Source: an uncultured Blautia sp.
GTDB lineage: Bacteria > Bacillota > Clostridia > Lachnospirales > Lachnospiraceae
Reading direction: 5' to 3'
DNA length: 33,043 nt
NCBI GenBank assembly: GCA_944384185.1
Contig: CALWSM010000011.1
Span: forward strand, 1 to 33,043
Part shown: one piece after another, positions 1-7,871 of the stretch
Layout of the letters: the number at the start of each line of letters is the position of its first letter
How positions within the stretch are numbered: position 1 is the stretch's first letter
Program-made: the position numbers and the translations under genes
Notes under the pieces: generated by a model
Databases searched by the model: none
Told to the model about the DNA's origin: nothing
Seen by the model: the letters and a program-made list of their open reading frames with translations, nothing else

Positions 1-1
1 T

Positions 2-358
2 GTTCCTATGATGACGGTGGGAAAATATCTGGTATATCTTTTTGTCTCTGAGAATGTAGGGGATATCATCGGCCAGGTAGACATCTATCTGAAATGCGCA
101 GGAGTTTTCCTGATCCCGCTGACGGTGGTCAATGTTTACCGGAACGGGATCCAGGGAATGGGCTATGGGCTTCTGCCTATGATGGCCGGAGTAGCAGAGC
201 TTTTGGGAAGGGGCGCCGTAGCCCTCTGGGCTTCCTGGAAGAGAAGCTACGTGGGAGCCTGTATGGCCAGTCCGGTAGCCTGGATACTGGCAGGCGGTCT
301 TCTGCTTGTCATGTATTTCTGGATCATGAAGCGGCAGAGCCGATACCTGGAAAATTAA
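2..358 (+). CDS. MATE family efflux transporter, C-terminal part (5' truncated by window)
   Basis: The reading frame is already open at the window edge, so only about 118 C-terminal residues are present and the true start lies upstream. The visible part is hydrophobic, with about three membrane segments and a short basic end (KRQSRYLEN). The stretch around VYRNGIQGMGYG followed by an AGVAELLGR segment resembles the last helices of MATE (multidrug and toxin extrusion) antiporters, which export cationic compounds in exchange for Na+ or H+. A good terminator follows directly, so this gene ends its own transcript and is not coupled to the next operon. Assignment is by family resemblance; substrate cannot be inferred. 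Confidence 0.75.
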   Translation, partial: VPMMTVGKYLVYLFVSENVGDIIGQVDIYLKCAGVFLIPLTVVNVYRNGIQGMGYGLLPMMAGVAELLGRGAVALWASWKRSYVGACMASPVAWILAGGLLLVMYFWIMKRQSRYLEN

Positions 359-363
359 GAAGG

Positions 364-405
364 AAGAGAGAACAGAGGGGCGCCTTTTGTTCTCTCTTTT
401 CTTTT
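364..405 (+). terminator. Intrinsic terminator after the MATE gene
   Basis: An 11-bp perfect stem (AAGAGAGAACA at 364-374 pairing with TGTTCTCTCTT at 388-398) encloses a 13-nt loop and runs into a T-rich tail. It starts six bases after the transporter stop codon. Confidence 0.8.
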
Positions 406-450
406 ACAAAAAAATGCGGTAAGATAGAAGAAAATCTGCGAGGTAAAAAA

Positions 451-1269
451 GTGAAAAAATTTGTTACGGCAAAATATCAGATAGAGTCAGAGAAAATCCA
501 TACGCCTTTTACGGTGGTAATGATCAGCGACCTGCACAACGTAGTCTTTGGAAAGAAAAACCAGAGGCTTTTGGAAGCGATCCGCAGGCTGCAGCCGGAT
601 CTTCTGGCTGTGGCCGGAGATCTGGTCCTTGGAAAGCCGGGGGCTTCTTTGGAGGAACCGGAGACCTTTCTGCGGGAGGTACTGAAGATCGCTCCGGTAT
701 TTTATGCACCGGGCAATCATGAACAGAGAATGAAGCTTTACCCTGAGACTTATGGAAAAGCTTATCTGGGTTATGAGAAAAGGATCCGGAGGATGGGCGT
801 AAGGCTTTTGGAGAACCGGACGGAGAAGATCCATATCAAGGGACAGGATATAGCGGTTACCGGCCTGGAACTGCCTTATGAGTATTACCTGAAAAGAAAA
901 CAGAAAAAACTGGAAACAAAGGAGCTTAGAAGACTTCTGGGGAAACCGGAAAGGGATGTTTTCCAGATTCTGCTGGCCCATACGCCCAAATATGGGAAAG
1001 CCTATCTGGAGTGGGGAGGAGATCTGACCTTTTCCGGCCATTACCACGGCGGTATGATCCGGCTGCCTTTTCTGGGGGGTGTGATCAGTCCGGATCTGAG
1101 GATTTTTCCGGGCTTCTGCCGGGGGAAATTTTCCAGGGAGGACCGATATCTGATCGTAGGCGCAGGCCTGGGAGAACATACCATACCTCTTCGGGTCTTT
1201 AATCCCAGAGAACTGGTGGCGGTGTCCTGTGTGCCGAAAAACCGGCAGGAGAAAGGAAGAAAAAAATGA
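451..1269 (+). CDS. Calcineurin-like metallophosphoesterase (YkuE/YaeI type)
   Basis: A predicted 272-residue metal-dependent phosphoesterase. The five blocks of the calcineurin-like fold are visible in order: SDLHN (D-x-H), GDLV, GNHE, LLAHTP and GHYHGG, which together supply the dinuclear metal ligands. The family includes YkuE/YaeI-type proteins acting on phosphoesters at the membrane or cell wall; the substrate here is not known. The frame is open far upstream, but I chose GTG at 451 because a GCGAGGT ribosome binding site lies about seven bases before it and the family-like sequence begins there. The stop codon overlaps the next start (ATGA at 1266-1269), so it is translationally coupled to the moxR gene and probably heads that operon. 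No clear transmembrane anchor is seen. Confidence 0.9.
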   Translation: MKKFVTAKYQIESEKIHTPFTVVMISDLHNVVFGKKNQRLLEAIRRLQPDLLAVAGDLVLGKPGASLEEPETFLREVLKIAPVFYAPGNHEQRMKLYPETYGKAYLGYEKRIRRMGVRLLENRTEKIHIKGQDIAVTGLELPYEYYLKRKQKKLETKELRRLLGKPERDVFQILLAHTPKYGKAYLEWGGDLTFSGHYHGGMIRLPFLGGVISPDLRIFPGFCRGKFSREDRYLIVGAGLGEHTIPLRVFNPRELVAVSCVPKNRQEKGRKK

Positions 1270-2201
1270 GCAGAGAAAGTTTAAAAGCAATCGGAGACAA
1301 TATAGAAAAGGTGATCGTTGGAAAACGGGAGGCCATAGATCTGATCCTCACGGCATTGATCGCTCAGGGACATGTCCTTCTTGAGGATGTGCCCGGTACC
1401 GGGAAGACCAAGCTGGCCAAAGCTCTGGCAAGATCTGTAGAGGGAAAATTTTCCAGGATCCAGTTTACTCCGGATCTGCTGCCTTCCGATGTGACAGGAC
1501 TGAATTACTACAACCAGAAAGAAGGAGAGTTCCGATTTAAGCCGGGACCGGTGTTCTGTCATGTGCTGCTGGCGGACGAGATCAACCGGGCGGCTCCCAG
1601 AACCCAGTCCAGCCTTCTGGAATGCATGGAGGAAAAACAGGTGACAACAGAAGGGGAGACCAGAAAGCTGGAAGCGCCCTTCTTCGTGATCGCTACTCAG
1701 AATCCTATTGAAAATGCAGGAACCTTTCCTCTTCCGGAAGCCCAGATGGACCGCTTCCTCATGCGGCTGTCTCTGGGAATGCCGAAACGGGAGGAGGAAC
1801 TTCAGATCCTGGACCGTTTTGAACGGGAGGATCCTCTGGAGGGTCTGGATGCGGTAACCTCTGTGGAGGAACTGAGAAAAGACCAGGAAGCTTATAAAGA
1901 AACCTATGTACATCCGGACCTGAAGGGATATCTGGTGGATCTCTGTGAAAAAACCAGGAATACGGGAGAAATCCTGGGAGGGGTCAGCCCGAGAGGGACC
2001 ATTGCCCTTTACCAGGCTGTGCGGGCCTGGGCTTATCTCCACGGAAGAGAGTTTGTGGTTCCGGAGGATATTAAGAAACTGGCTGTTCCGGTGCTTTCCC
2101 ACCGTTTGATCCTGGGCGGCGGCTTTCAAAAGGGAGAGGAGCTGATGACCAGGATCCTGGAAGAAGTGCCGGTACCTACTGAGGAGTGGGGAAAAAGATG
2201 A
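1266..2201 (+). CDS. MoxR-family AAA+ ATPase
   Basis: A 311-residue AAA+ ATPase. The Walker A motif is DVPGTGKT near residue 45 and the Walker B motif is LLADEINRA near residue 105, followed by a sensor-1 region (FVIATQNPIE) and a C-terminal lid domain containing GVSPRG. MoxR ATPases act as chaperones in assembling or activating metal- or membrane-associated complexes and are typically encoded beside DUF58 and transglutaminase/DUF4129 genes, exactly as here. The start overlaps the upstream stop by four bases. The stop overlaps the DUF58 start in the same ATGA fashion, so the genes are coupled. The client of this MoxR is unknown. Confidence 0.95.
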   Translation: MSRESLKAIGDNIEKVIVGKREAIDLILTALIAQGHVLLEDVPGTGKTKLAKALARSVEGKFSRIQFTPDLLPSDVTGLNYYNQKEGEFRFKPGPVFCHVLLADEINRAAPRTQSSLLECMEEKQVTTEGETRKLEAPFFVIATQNPIENAGTFPLPEAQMDRFLMRLSLGMPKREEELQILDRFEREDPLEGLDAVTSVEELRKDQEAYKETYVHPDLKGYLVDLCEKTRNTGEILGGVSPRGTIALYQAVRAWAYLHGREFVVPEDIKKLAVPVLSHRLILGGGFQKGEELMTRILEEVPVPTEEWGKR

Positions 2202-3322
2202 TATTTTTGCTGATTCTGGCAGGAGGCCTTCTGGCGCAGTTTCTGGCAGAAAAATATTATGAGAAAAACTGGAGCAGAAAGCTGAAGGTGGATATCCGGT
2301 TTCAGCCGGAGCCGGTGTTCCAGGGGGAAGAGGGCTTTCTGACGGAGGTTATAGAGAATGACAAGCGGCTGTTTCTCCCGGCTCTTCAGGCAGGGTTTGT
2401 TGTGAGCCGGAATCTGTCCTTTGGTCAGGAAGAGAACACCAGCGTATCGGACCAGAGCTATAAAAGAGATATTTTTTCGGTTATGGGAAGACAGCGTATT
2501 ATCCGCAAGGTATCCTTTGAGGCCAAAAAGCGAGGTTATTATGAGATCCAAAAAGCAGATCTGGTGGCCAGAGGGATCCTCCTTGCCCCAGAGCTGTATC
2601 ATACCATTCCCTGCAGCACCTACCTGTATGTCTACCCGGGGAAGATAGCAGGGGAAAAGAGAGAGCTCCTTTTCCGCCGGATCACCGGCGTCTATGAGTC
2701 CAGGAAAAGGCTTCTGGAGGATCCTTTTTTGTTCCGGGGGATCCGGGAGTATACCCCGGAGGATCCGATGAATAAGATCAACTGGAAAGCCAGTGCCAGA
2801 GCCGGAAGTTTTATGGTGAACCAGCATAACTCGGCAGTATCGGGAAATGTCTGCATACTTCTGGATGTAGAAGACGAGACGGTATGGAAGTATGAAGAGA
2901 TCCATGAAGAAGGGATCCGACTGGCTGCGGCCCTGGCGGAGGATTTTCTGTCCCGGGGGATCGAGGTGGGACTTATTACCAATGGAAGAGACTGCCAGGA
3001 AAAATCCGAGATCTTTCTTTCCGGACAGTCCGGCCGGGGGCAGCGGGAGAAGATGCTTCAGTGCCTTGCCAGGATCGACCTGGGAGAAAGAAGCCGGAAA
3101 TTTTCGGATTGCGTGGAAGAGAAAAAAGACCTTCTTCTGGCCAAAGAAAGCTTCTGCATACTGATCACAAAAAATCAGTATCGGGAACTGGAAGAAGTGA
3201 TGGGGACGCTGGGAGAGAAGAACCAGGGAAGCCTCTGTCTGGCTACCCTGTATCCGGAAATGGAACTGAAGATAAAAAGCAGGAGGAATCTGGAAGTCCT
3301 GCGCTGGGAGGTGAAAAGATGA
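2198..3322 (+). CDS. DUF58 domain-containing protein
   Basis: A 374-residue protein with an N-terminal hydrophobic segment (MIFLLILAGGLLAQFLA) and a C-terminal DUF58 region marked by the conserved block REYTPEDPMNKINWKASAR near residue 190. DUF58 proteins have a von Willebrand A-like fold and are the usual partners of MoxR ATPases. The ATG at 2198 was preferred because it gives the same ATGA stop/start overlap as the other junctions in this operon; an in-frame GTG at 2186 is an alternative adding four residues. The stop again overlaps the next start. Biochemical function is unknown; a membrane-anchored MoxR partner is the likely role. Confidence 0.9.
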   Translation: MIFLLILAGGLLAQFLAEKYYEKNWSRKLKVDIRFQPEPVFQGEEGFLTEVIENDKRLFLPALQAGFVVSRNLSFGQEENTSVSDQSYKRDIFSVMGRQRIIRKVSFEAKKRGYYEIQKADLVARGILLAPELYHTIPCSTYLYVYPGKIAGEKRELLFRRITGVYESRKRLLEDPFLFRGIREYTPEDPMNKINWKASARAGSFMVNQHNSAVSGNVCILLDVEDETVWKYEEIHEEGIRLAAALAEDFLSRGIEVGLITNGRDCQEKSEIFLSGQSGRGQREKMLQCLARIDLGERSRKFSDCVEEKKDLLLAKESFCILITKNQYRELEEVMGTLGEKNQGSLCLATLYPEMELKIKSRRNLEVLRWEVKR

Positions 3323-4542
3323 GAGAAGACAGGATTTTGAAGATATATGGCTTTCTCCACCTGTGGCTTTTGGCAGCAGGGATCCTGTTCCTCCCACTGT
3401 ATGCGGGAGAAGGCTTCTCGCCGGAAACCGGGGCAAAGCTGCTGTTTTTGGCGGCGCCGGAGTTGGTTCTCCGGGAGATCTCAGTGAGAGGCAAAAAGAT
3501 CTGGAGCTACCTGGGAGCTTCTCTTCTGGTTTTTGCCCTTTTCTGGTTCCTGGGCGAAGGGATCCTGGAAAAGGCCTGTTTTCTTTCGGGAGCCGTTTTT
3601 TTTATGATCCTGTTTTTCTGGCAGAGACTCACAGGAAACAGGGAGGCTTTTTTCCGTCCCTCCTATGTATGCCTCTTGTTCTTTGCTCTGGAATATATTT
3701 TTACGCTGTTTTATGATCTGGGAAAACTGGGAAATGTGTTCCTGATCGTTGCCGGAGGTTATTGGCTGCTGATCCTGTGGAGCAGGAACCGGGAGCACTT
3801 TCTTGGCTATTGCGGGGATTACGAAAGGCTTTACCGCTTTCCGAGGCAGGGGATCGCTTATGGAAGCCGGCTGATGCTGATCTTCCTTACAGTTTTTACA
3901 GCGGGATGCATGGCCCTGCTTCCTGTTCTGGGGATAGACCGGGGGATCCTGGCAGTGCTGGCGCTTATCCGCAGGGGGCTGGCAATACTGTTATCCGGAA
4001 CAGGTGAAGAAGAGACGCCTCAGGAACTCCCCCAGGAAGAAATGGGACCTCAGCCCATGCTTCCGGAAACAGGAGAGGCGGCTTCTCCTTTTCTGACAGC
4101 TCTGTGGGATATTCTGGAAAAGCTGCTTATGCTGGCAGTGATATTGGGAACCCTGGTAGGTATCTGCGCTCTTTTTTACTGGCTGTATAAAAAATACAAC
4201 AGCCAGGCTTCTGAAAATGGGGATATCCTGGAAGATCTGGAGAGCTCCGGGATGGAAACCAGAGAAAAGATAAAAAGAAAAGTTTCTTTCCTTTCCCCTT
4301 TTCTGAAAGGGAGAACTCCCCGGGCCAGGATACGCAGGGCTTATAAACAAAAGCTGGAAAGGCTGGGAAAACCTTCTTCTTTGGCATCGCCTGAAGAGCT
4401 GGAAGATCAGGCGGGGCTTTCTCCGGGAGAAAAACGGGAAGAATTCCACAGACTTTACGAAAAGGCCCGCTATGGAAATATCCCCTGCACCCAGGAAGAA
4501 GCAAAACGAATGGGAAAACTGGAGAGGGTGGACTTTTTTTGA
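3319..4542 (+). CDS. Multi-pass membrane protein with C-terminal DUF4129-like region
   Basis: A 407-residue protein with several predicted membrane segments in the N-terminal 220 residues, an acidic Pro/Glu-rich linker (around EEETPQELPQEE), one further membrane segment near residue 275 and a basic cytoplasmic tail. The tail carries the pattern RIRRAYKQKLE ... SPEELEDQAGL ... FHRLYEKARYG, typical of DUF4129, which is usually the C-terminal part of membrane transglutaminase-like proteins in MoxR/DUF58 operons. No transglutaminase Cys-His-Asp core was found, so only the membrane and tail parts of that architecture remain. It is the last gene of the coupled four-gene set; no strong terminator follows. 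Confidence 0.8.
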   Translation: MREDRILKIYGFLHLWLLAAGILFLPLYAGEGFSPETGAKLLFLAAPELVLREISVRGKKIWSYLGASLLVFALFWFLGEGILEKACFLSGAVFFMILFFWQRLTGNREAFFRPSYVCLLFFALEYIFTLFYDLGKLGNVFLIVAGGYWLLILWSRNREHFLGYCGDYERLYRFPRQGIAYGSRLMLIFLTVFTAGCMALLPVLGIDRGILAVLALIRRGLAILLSGTGEEETPQELPQEEMGPQPMLPETGEAASPFLTALWDILEKLLMLAVILGTLVGICALFYWLYKKYNSQASENGDILEDLESSGMETREKIKRKVSFLSPFLKGRTPRARIRRAYKQKLERLGKPSSLASPEELEDQAGLSPGEKREEFHRLYEKARYGNIPCTQEEAKRMGKLERVDFF

Positions 4543-4557
4543 AAAATGATGTAGAAT
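4529..4557 (+). promoter_or_regulatory. Possible sigma-A promoter for scpAB
   Basis: TGGACT at 4529 and TAGAAT at 4552 are separated by 17 bases, about 60 bases before the scpA start. The -10 matches five of six consensus bases, the -35 only four. It overlaps the end of the preceding gene, so read-through from that operon is the alternative. Confidence 0.35.
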
Positions 4558-4618
4558 GGCATGTATATGTGGAAAATCAAGGAGATAGGACACTGGCAAG
4601 TAAAAGGGGCAGGAAAAT

Positions 4619-5374
4619 ATGGAAACAGGAATTCCGGTGAAGCTGCAGGTCTTTGAGGGACCTTTGGATCTGCTTCTCCATCTGATCGAGAAAAATAAAG
4701 TAAATATTTACGATATACCCATTGCGCAGATCACAGACCAGTATATGGAATATATACATCTGATGCAGCGGGAAGACCTGAATATTATGAGCGAATTTAT
4801 GGTGATGGCGGCTACCCTGATCTCCATAAAGTGCCGGATGCTCTTGCCAAAAGAGGTCAATGAAGAGGGAGAGGAAGAAGACCCCAGAGAGGAACTGGTC
4901 CGGCAGCTTCTGGAATATAAGATGTATAAATATATGTCCTATGAGCTCCGGGACCGTATGTCGGCTGCGGCAAAGAATGTATATAAAGGTCCCAGCATTC
5001 CCGGGGAGGTCCTCTCCTATAAAGAGCCGGTGGATGCCAAAGAACTGCTGGATGGACTTACCCTGGCAAAGCTGAACGATATTTTTCAGAGTGTGATCCG
5101 CAGGCAGGAGGACAAGGTGGATCCGATCCGTAGTAAGTTCGGAAAGATCGAAAAGGAAGAGGTGAGCATGCCTGATAAAATGGAAGAAGTAGAAGCCTAC
5201 GCCAGAACCCATAAAAAATTTGGCTTTCGGGATCTTCTTTCAAGGCAGTCCAGCAAGGTCCAGGTGATCGTTACCTTTCTTTCTATCCTGGAGCTGATGA
5301 AAATGGGAAAGATCTATATCAGCCAGAAAGAGATTTTCGGAGAAATTTATATTGAAAGCTGTATGAAAGGATAA
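4619..5374 (+). CDS. scpA: Segregation and condensation protein A
   Basis: A 251-residue kleisin subunit of the bacterial SMC-ScpAB condensin, which organises and segregates the nucleoid. The N-terminal signature FEGPLDLLLHLIEKNK (residues 12-27) is diagnostic and is followed by the helical SMC head-binding region (NIYDIPIAQITDQYMEYI). The acidic middle (EEGEEEDPREELV) and the C-terminal winged-helix-like region (FLSILELMKMGKIYISQ) match the family. Length is normal. An AGGGGCAGG ribosome binding region precedes the ATG. scpB follows after nine bases, the usual paired arrangement. Confidence 0.97.
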   Translation: METGIPVKLQVFEGPLDLLLHLIEKNKVNIYDIPIAQITDQYMEYIHLMQREDLNIMSEFMVMAATLISIKCRMLLPKEVNEEGEEEDPREELVRQLLEYKMYKYMSYELRDRMSAAAKNVYKGPSIPGEVLSYKEPVDAKELLDGLTLAKLNDIFQSVIRRQEDKVDPIRSKFGKIEKEEVSMPDKMEEVEAYARTHKKFGFRDLLSRQSSKVQVIVTFLSILELMKMGKIYISQKEIFGEIYIESCMKG

Positions 5375-5383
5375 GAATAAATC

Positions 5384-5953
5384 ATGGAACGGAAGAAGAT
5401 GGAGGGAGCCATAGAGGCCATACTCTTTGCCATGGGGGAGGCAGTGCCGCTGAAGGATATTGCAAAAACCCTGGGTCAGGATCTGGAGACTACCGGAAAG
5501 GTTATCCGGAATATGATGACGAAATACCAGGCAGAGGACAGAGGAGTCAAGATCATTGAGCTTGAAGATTCCTATCAGATGTGTACGAAAGAAGAATACT
5601 ATGATTCTCTGGTGGCCATGGCTCTGCAGCCCAAGAAGGCGGTTCTTTCCGAAGTGGCGCTGGAAACCCTGTCGATCATCGCTTATAAGCAGCCGGTGAC
5701 AAAACTGGAGATTGAAAAGATCCGGGGGGTAAAGAGCGATCATGCGGTCAATAAGCTTATCGAGTACGGCCTGGTGAGAGAAGTGGGGCGTCTGGACGCT
5801 CCGGGAAGGCCGATCCTGTTCGGGACCACGGAAGAATTCCTTCGGAATTTCGGCGTTCAGGGATTGGATGATCTGCCGGAGATCGATCCGGTGCAGATGG
5901 AAGATTTTAAAGCAGAAGCAGAGGAAGAGATCCAGCTTCAGCTGGACGTATAA
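5384..5953 (+). CDS. scpB: Segregation and condensation protein B
   Basis: A 189-residue ScpB, which binds the kleisin ScpA as a dimer and stabilises the SMC complex. The two winged-helix domains are recognisable: an N-terminal block starting EGAIEAILFAMGEAVPLKDIA and a second with LETLSIIAYKQPVTKLEIEKIRGV, ending in the conserved GRPILFGTTEEFLRNFG. The C-terminus is acidic. Translation probably uses an AAGGA site inside the end of scpA. A terminator begins three bases after the stop, ending the scpAB transcript. Confidence 0.97.
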   Translation: MERKKMEGAIEAILFAMGEAVPLKDIAKTLGQDLETTGKVIRNMMTKYQAEDRGVKIIELEDSYQMCTKEEYYDSLVAMALQPKKAVLSEVALETLSIIAYKQPVTKLEIEKIRGVKSDHAVNKLIEYGLVREVGRLDAPGRPILFGTTEEFLRNFGVQGLDDLPEIDPVQMEDFKAEAEEEIQLQLDV

Positions 5954-5956
5954 AAG

Positions 5957-5999
5957 GATACTGCAGACAGGCGGAGAACTGTTTGTGGTATCTTTTTTT
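5957..5999 (+). terminator. Intrinsic terminator after scpB
   Basis: GATACTGCAGACAG (5957-5970) pairs along its full length, including G-T wobbles, with CTGTTTGTGGTATC (5979-5992) around an 8-nt loop. Seven consecutive T follow at 5993-5999. Confidence 0.85.
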
Positions 6000-6067
6000 G
6001 CGCCTGTTCATACCTTACTAAATAGGGAGCGCAAAGGCTGCTTTTTAGAAGGGGAGGAGTGACAGGT

Positions 6068-7300
6068 ATGAAAACAAGAGTGAAATTATGGCTGGCAGGG
6101 ATCCTGGCCGGTCTGGAGATCCTTTGGTTTCCGGCCAGGGTGCTGGCAGAGGAGCCGGTACGGGAACCGGACAGCCTTTATGCGCTGTCTGCGGTGCTGA
6201 TGGACGGGGATTCCGGCAGGGTGCTCTTTGAAAAAAACGGAGAGGAACAGCGGCCAATGGCCAGTACAACGAAGATCATGACCTGTATCCTGGTCCTGGA
6301 ATCCGGTAAGCAGGAGGAAACTGCCCGGACCTCTGCCTATGCCGCTTCTATGCCGGAGGTACATATGGGGGCAAAAGAGGGAGAAAGTTATAAGGTCCGG
6401 GATCTTCTTTACGGACTGATGCTGGAAAGCTATAACGACGCAGCGGTGATCCTGGCGGAACATGTGGGAGGCAGTACTCCGGCCTTTGCTGAAATGATGA
6501 ACGAAAAAGCCGGGGAGATCGGATGTGAAAACACCTGGTTTATCACCCCCAACGGACTGGACGCCCGGGAAGAAACCCGGGAAGGGGTGAAGACCCATTC
6601 CACCACTGCGGAAGATCTGGCGAGGATCCTCCGATACTGTATCCAGGATTCTCCTGCCAGGGAGGAATTTCTGGAGATCACCCGGACAGCTTCTTATACG
6701 TTTTATGATACCGCAGGGACGAAAACCATTGCCTGTACCAACCATAACGCCTTCCTTGGCATGATGGAAGGGGCGCTTACCGGGAAGACAGGATTTACCG
6801 CAGATGCGGGGTACTGTTATGCAGGGGCCCTTCAAAAAGACGGGAAGACCCTGATCGTAGCTCTTCTTGGCTGCGGCTGGCCCAATAATAAAAGCTATAA
6901 GTGGTCGGACACCAGAAAACTGATGGAGTACGGACTGGAAAATTATACCTGGCAGAGCTTTGCCCAGGCAGAATGTCCCCAGCTCCCTCAGTATCTGCAG
7001 GTGGAAAACGGACAGACAGAAATACTTGGATCGGCAGCCCGGACGGCGGCAGCTCTGGAAGAGCTCTCACAGGCGGAAGGTATGCTTCTCCGGAAAGATG
7101 AGAAAATGGAGATCGTTCCCCGGATACAGGAAAAGCTGGAGGCGCCGGTAGAAAAAGGGGAGAAAGCAGGAGAAATCCTGTATCAGGTAAACGGAGAGAC
7201 CTGGAAAACAAGGAGGGTCTATGCAGCAGAGACTGTGGAAAAAATTAATTTTTCCTGGTGTCTGGAGGAGACTTTAAAGAGACTGGCCTTTACGTCCTGA
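6068..7300 (+). CDS. D-alanyl-D-alanine carboxypeptidase (class A low-molecular-weight PBP, DacF/PBP5-like)
   Basis: A 410-residue secreted or membrane-anchored peptidase that trims the terminal D-alanine of peptidoglycan pentapeptides. A signal peptide occupies roughly residues 1-27 (ending FPARVLA-E). The three active-site motifs of serine penicillin-binding proteins are present: S66-T-T-K69 with the acyl-serine, S121-Y-N123, and K240-T-G242. A C-terminal PBP5-like beta domain follows. The ATG at 6068 is preferred because a GGGGAGGAG site sits eight bases upstream; an in-frame GTG at 6059 would fall inside that site. It lies just after the scpB terminator, so it should have its own promoter, though I see no clear one. 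Confidence 0.95.
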   Translation: MKTRVKLWLAGILAGLEILWFPARVLAEEPVREPDSLYALSAVLMDGDSGRVLFEKNGEEQRPMASTTKIMTCILVLESGKQEETARTSAYAASMPEVHMGAKEGESYKVRDLLYGLMLESYNDAAVILAEHVGGSTPAFAEMMNEKAGEIGCENTWFITPNGLDAREETREGVKTHSTTAEDLARILRYCIQDSPAREEFLEITRTASYTFYDTAGTKTIACTNHNAFLGMMEGALTGKTGFTADAGYCYAGALQKDGKTLIVALLGCGWPNNKSYKWSDTRKLMEYGLENYTWQSFAQAECPQLPQYLQVENGQTEILGSAARTAAALEELSQAEGMLLRKDEKMEIVPRIQEKLEAPVEKGEKAGEILYQVNGETWKTRRVYAAETVEKINFSWCLEETLKRLAFTS

Positions 7301-7341
7301 CCGTGATAAAATAAATTAAAAACATAAAGGAGGAATGGAAC

Positions 7342-7860
7342 ATGAATGCAGCAATGGAAAATCTTCTTACGAGAAGAAGTGTGAGAGCTTTTGAGGAAAA
7401 AGAGATCCCCAGAGAAGAACTGGAGCAGATCGCAAAAGCAGCGGTCTATGCTCCCAGCGGGCAGAATAAGCAGACCTGGAAGATCACGGTGGTCACAGAC
7501 CGGAACAAGATCCAGGCGCTGGCAAAGGCTGTGGGGAAAGAACTGGGAAGGGCAGAGTATGATATGTACAGTCCCCAGGCTCTTGTGATTCCCTCTAACG
7601 CCAGAGACAACCGTCATTCACAGGATGACAATGCCTGCGCTATGGAGAATATCATGCTGGCGGCCCATTCTTTTGGGATCGGTTCGGTATGGATCAATCA
7701 GGTGCGGGAGGTCTGCGACGCTCCGGAGGTTCGGAGCATCTTAAAAGAGTGGGAGATCCCGGACAGCCATGTGATCTTCGGGATCGCCGCATTAGGCTAC
7801 GCAAAAGGGCCTGTAAACCAGAATCCTGAAAAAACCGGGGCAATACATTTTGTAGACTGA
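7342..7860 (+). CDS. Nitroreductase-family FMN oxidoreductase
   Basis: A 172-residue member of the nitroreductase fold, which binds FMN as a homodimer and reduces nitro compounds, quinones or other acceptors with NAD(P)H. Typical features are the N-terminal RRSVRAFEEKEI, the FMN-contacting block PSGQNKQTW near residue 37, the middle helix DNACAMENIMLAAHSFGIGSVWI and the C-terminal GIAALGYAKG. It is at the short end of the family. An AAAGGAGG site precedes the ATG. The next gene starts 11 bases after its stop, so the two are probably co-transcribed. Physiological substrate cannot be told from sequence. Confidence 0.9.
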   Translation: MNAAMENLLTRRSVRAFEEKEIPREELEQIAKAAVYAPSGQNKQTWKITVVTDRNKIQALAKAVGKELGRAEYDMYSPQALVIPSNARDNRHSQDDNACAMENIMLAAHSFGIGSVWINQVREVCDAPEVRSILKEWEIPDSHVIFGIAALGYAKGPVNQNPEKTGAIHFVD

Positions 7861-7871
7861 GGACAGGGAAA

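Noticed and set aside
487-1290. Minus-strand open frame opposite the metallophosphoesterase
   Set aside because: The plus strand carries all catalytic motifs of a known family; the reverse frame is unpatterned.
2126-3436. Long minus-strand open frame (436 codons) opposite the DUF58 gene
   Set aside because: It mirrors a well-supported gene, has no family-like motifs and no ribosome binding site; it is a shadow of biased codon use.
5997-6036. TTTGCGC ... GCGCAAA inverted repeat before the carboxypeptidase gene
   Set aside because: The spacing is 25-30 bases, no clear promoter lies with it, and its left arm is part of the scpB terminator tail; too weak to call an operator.
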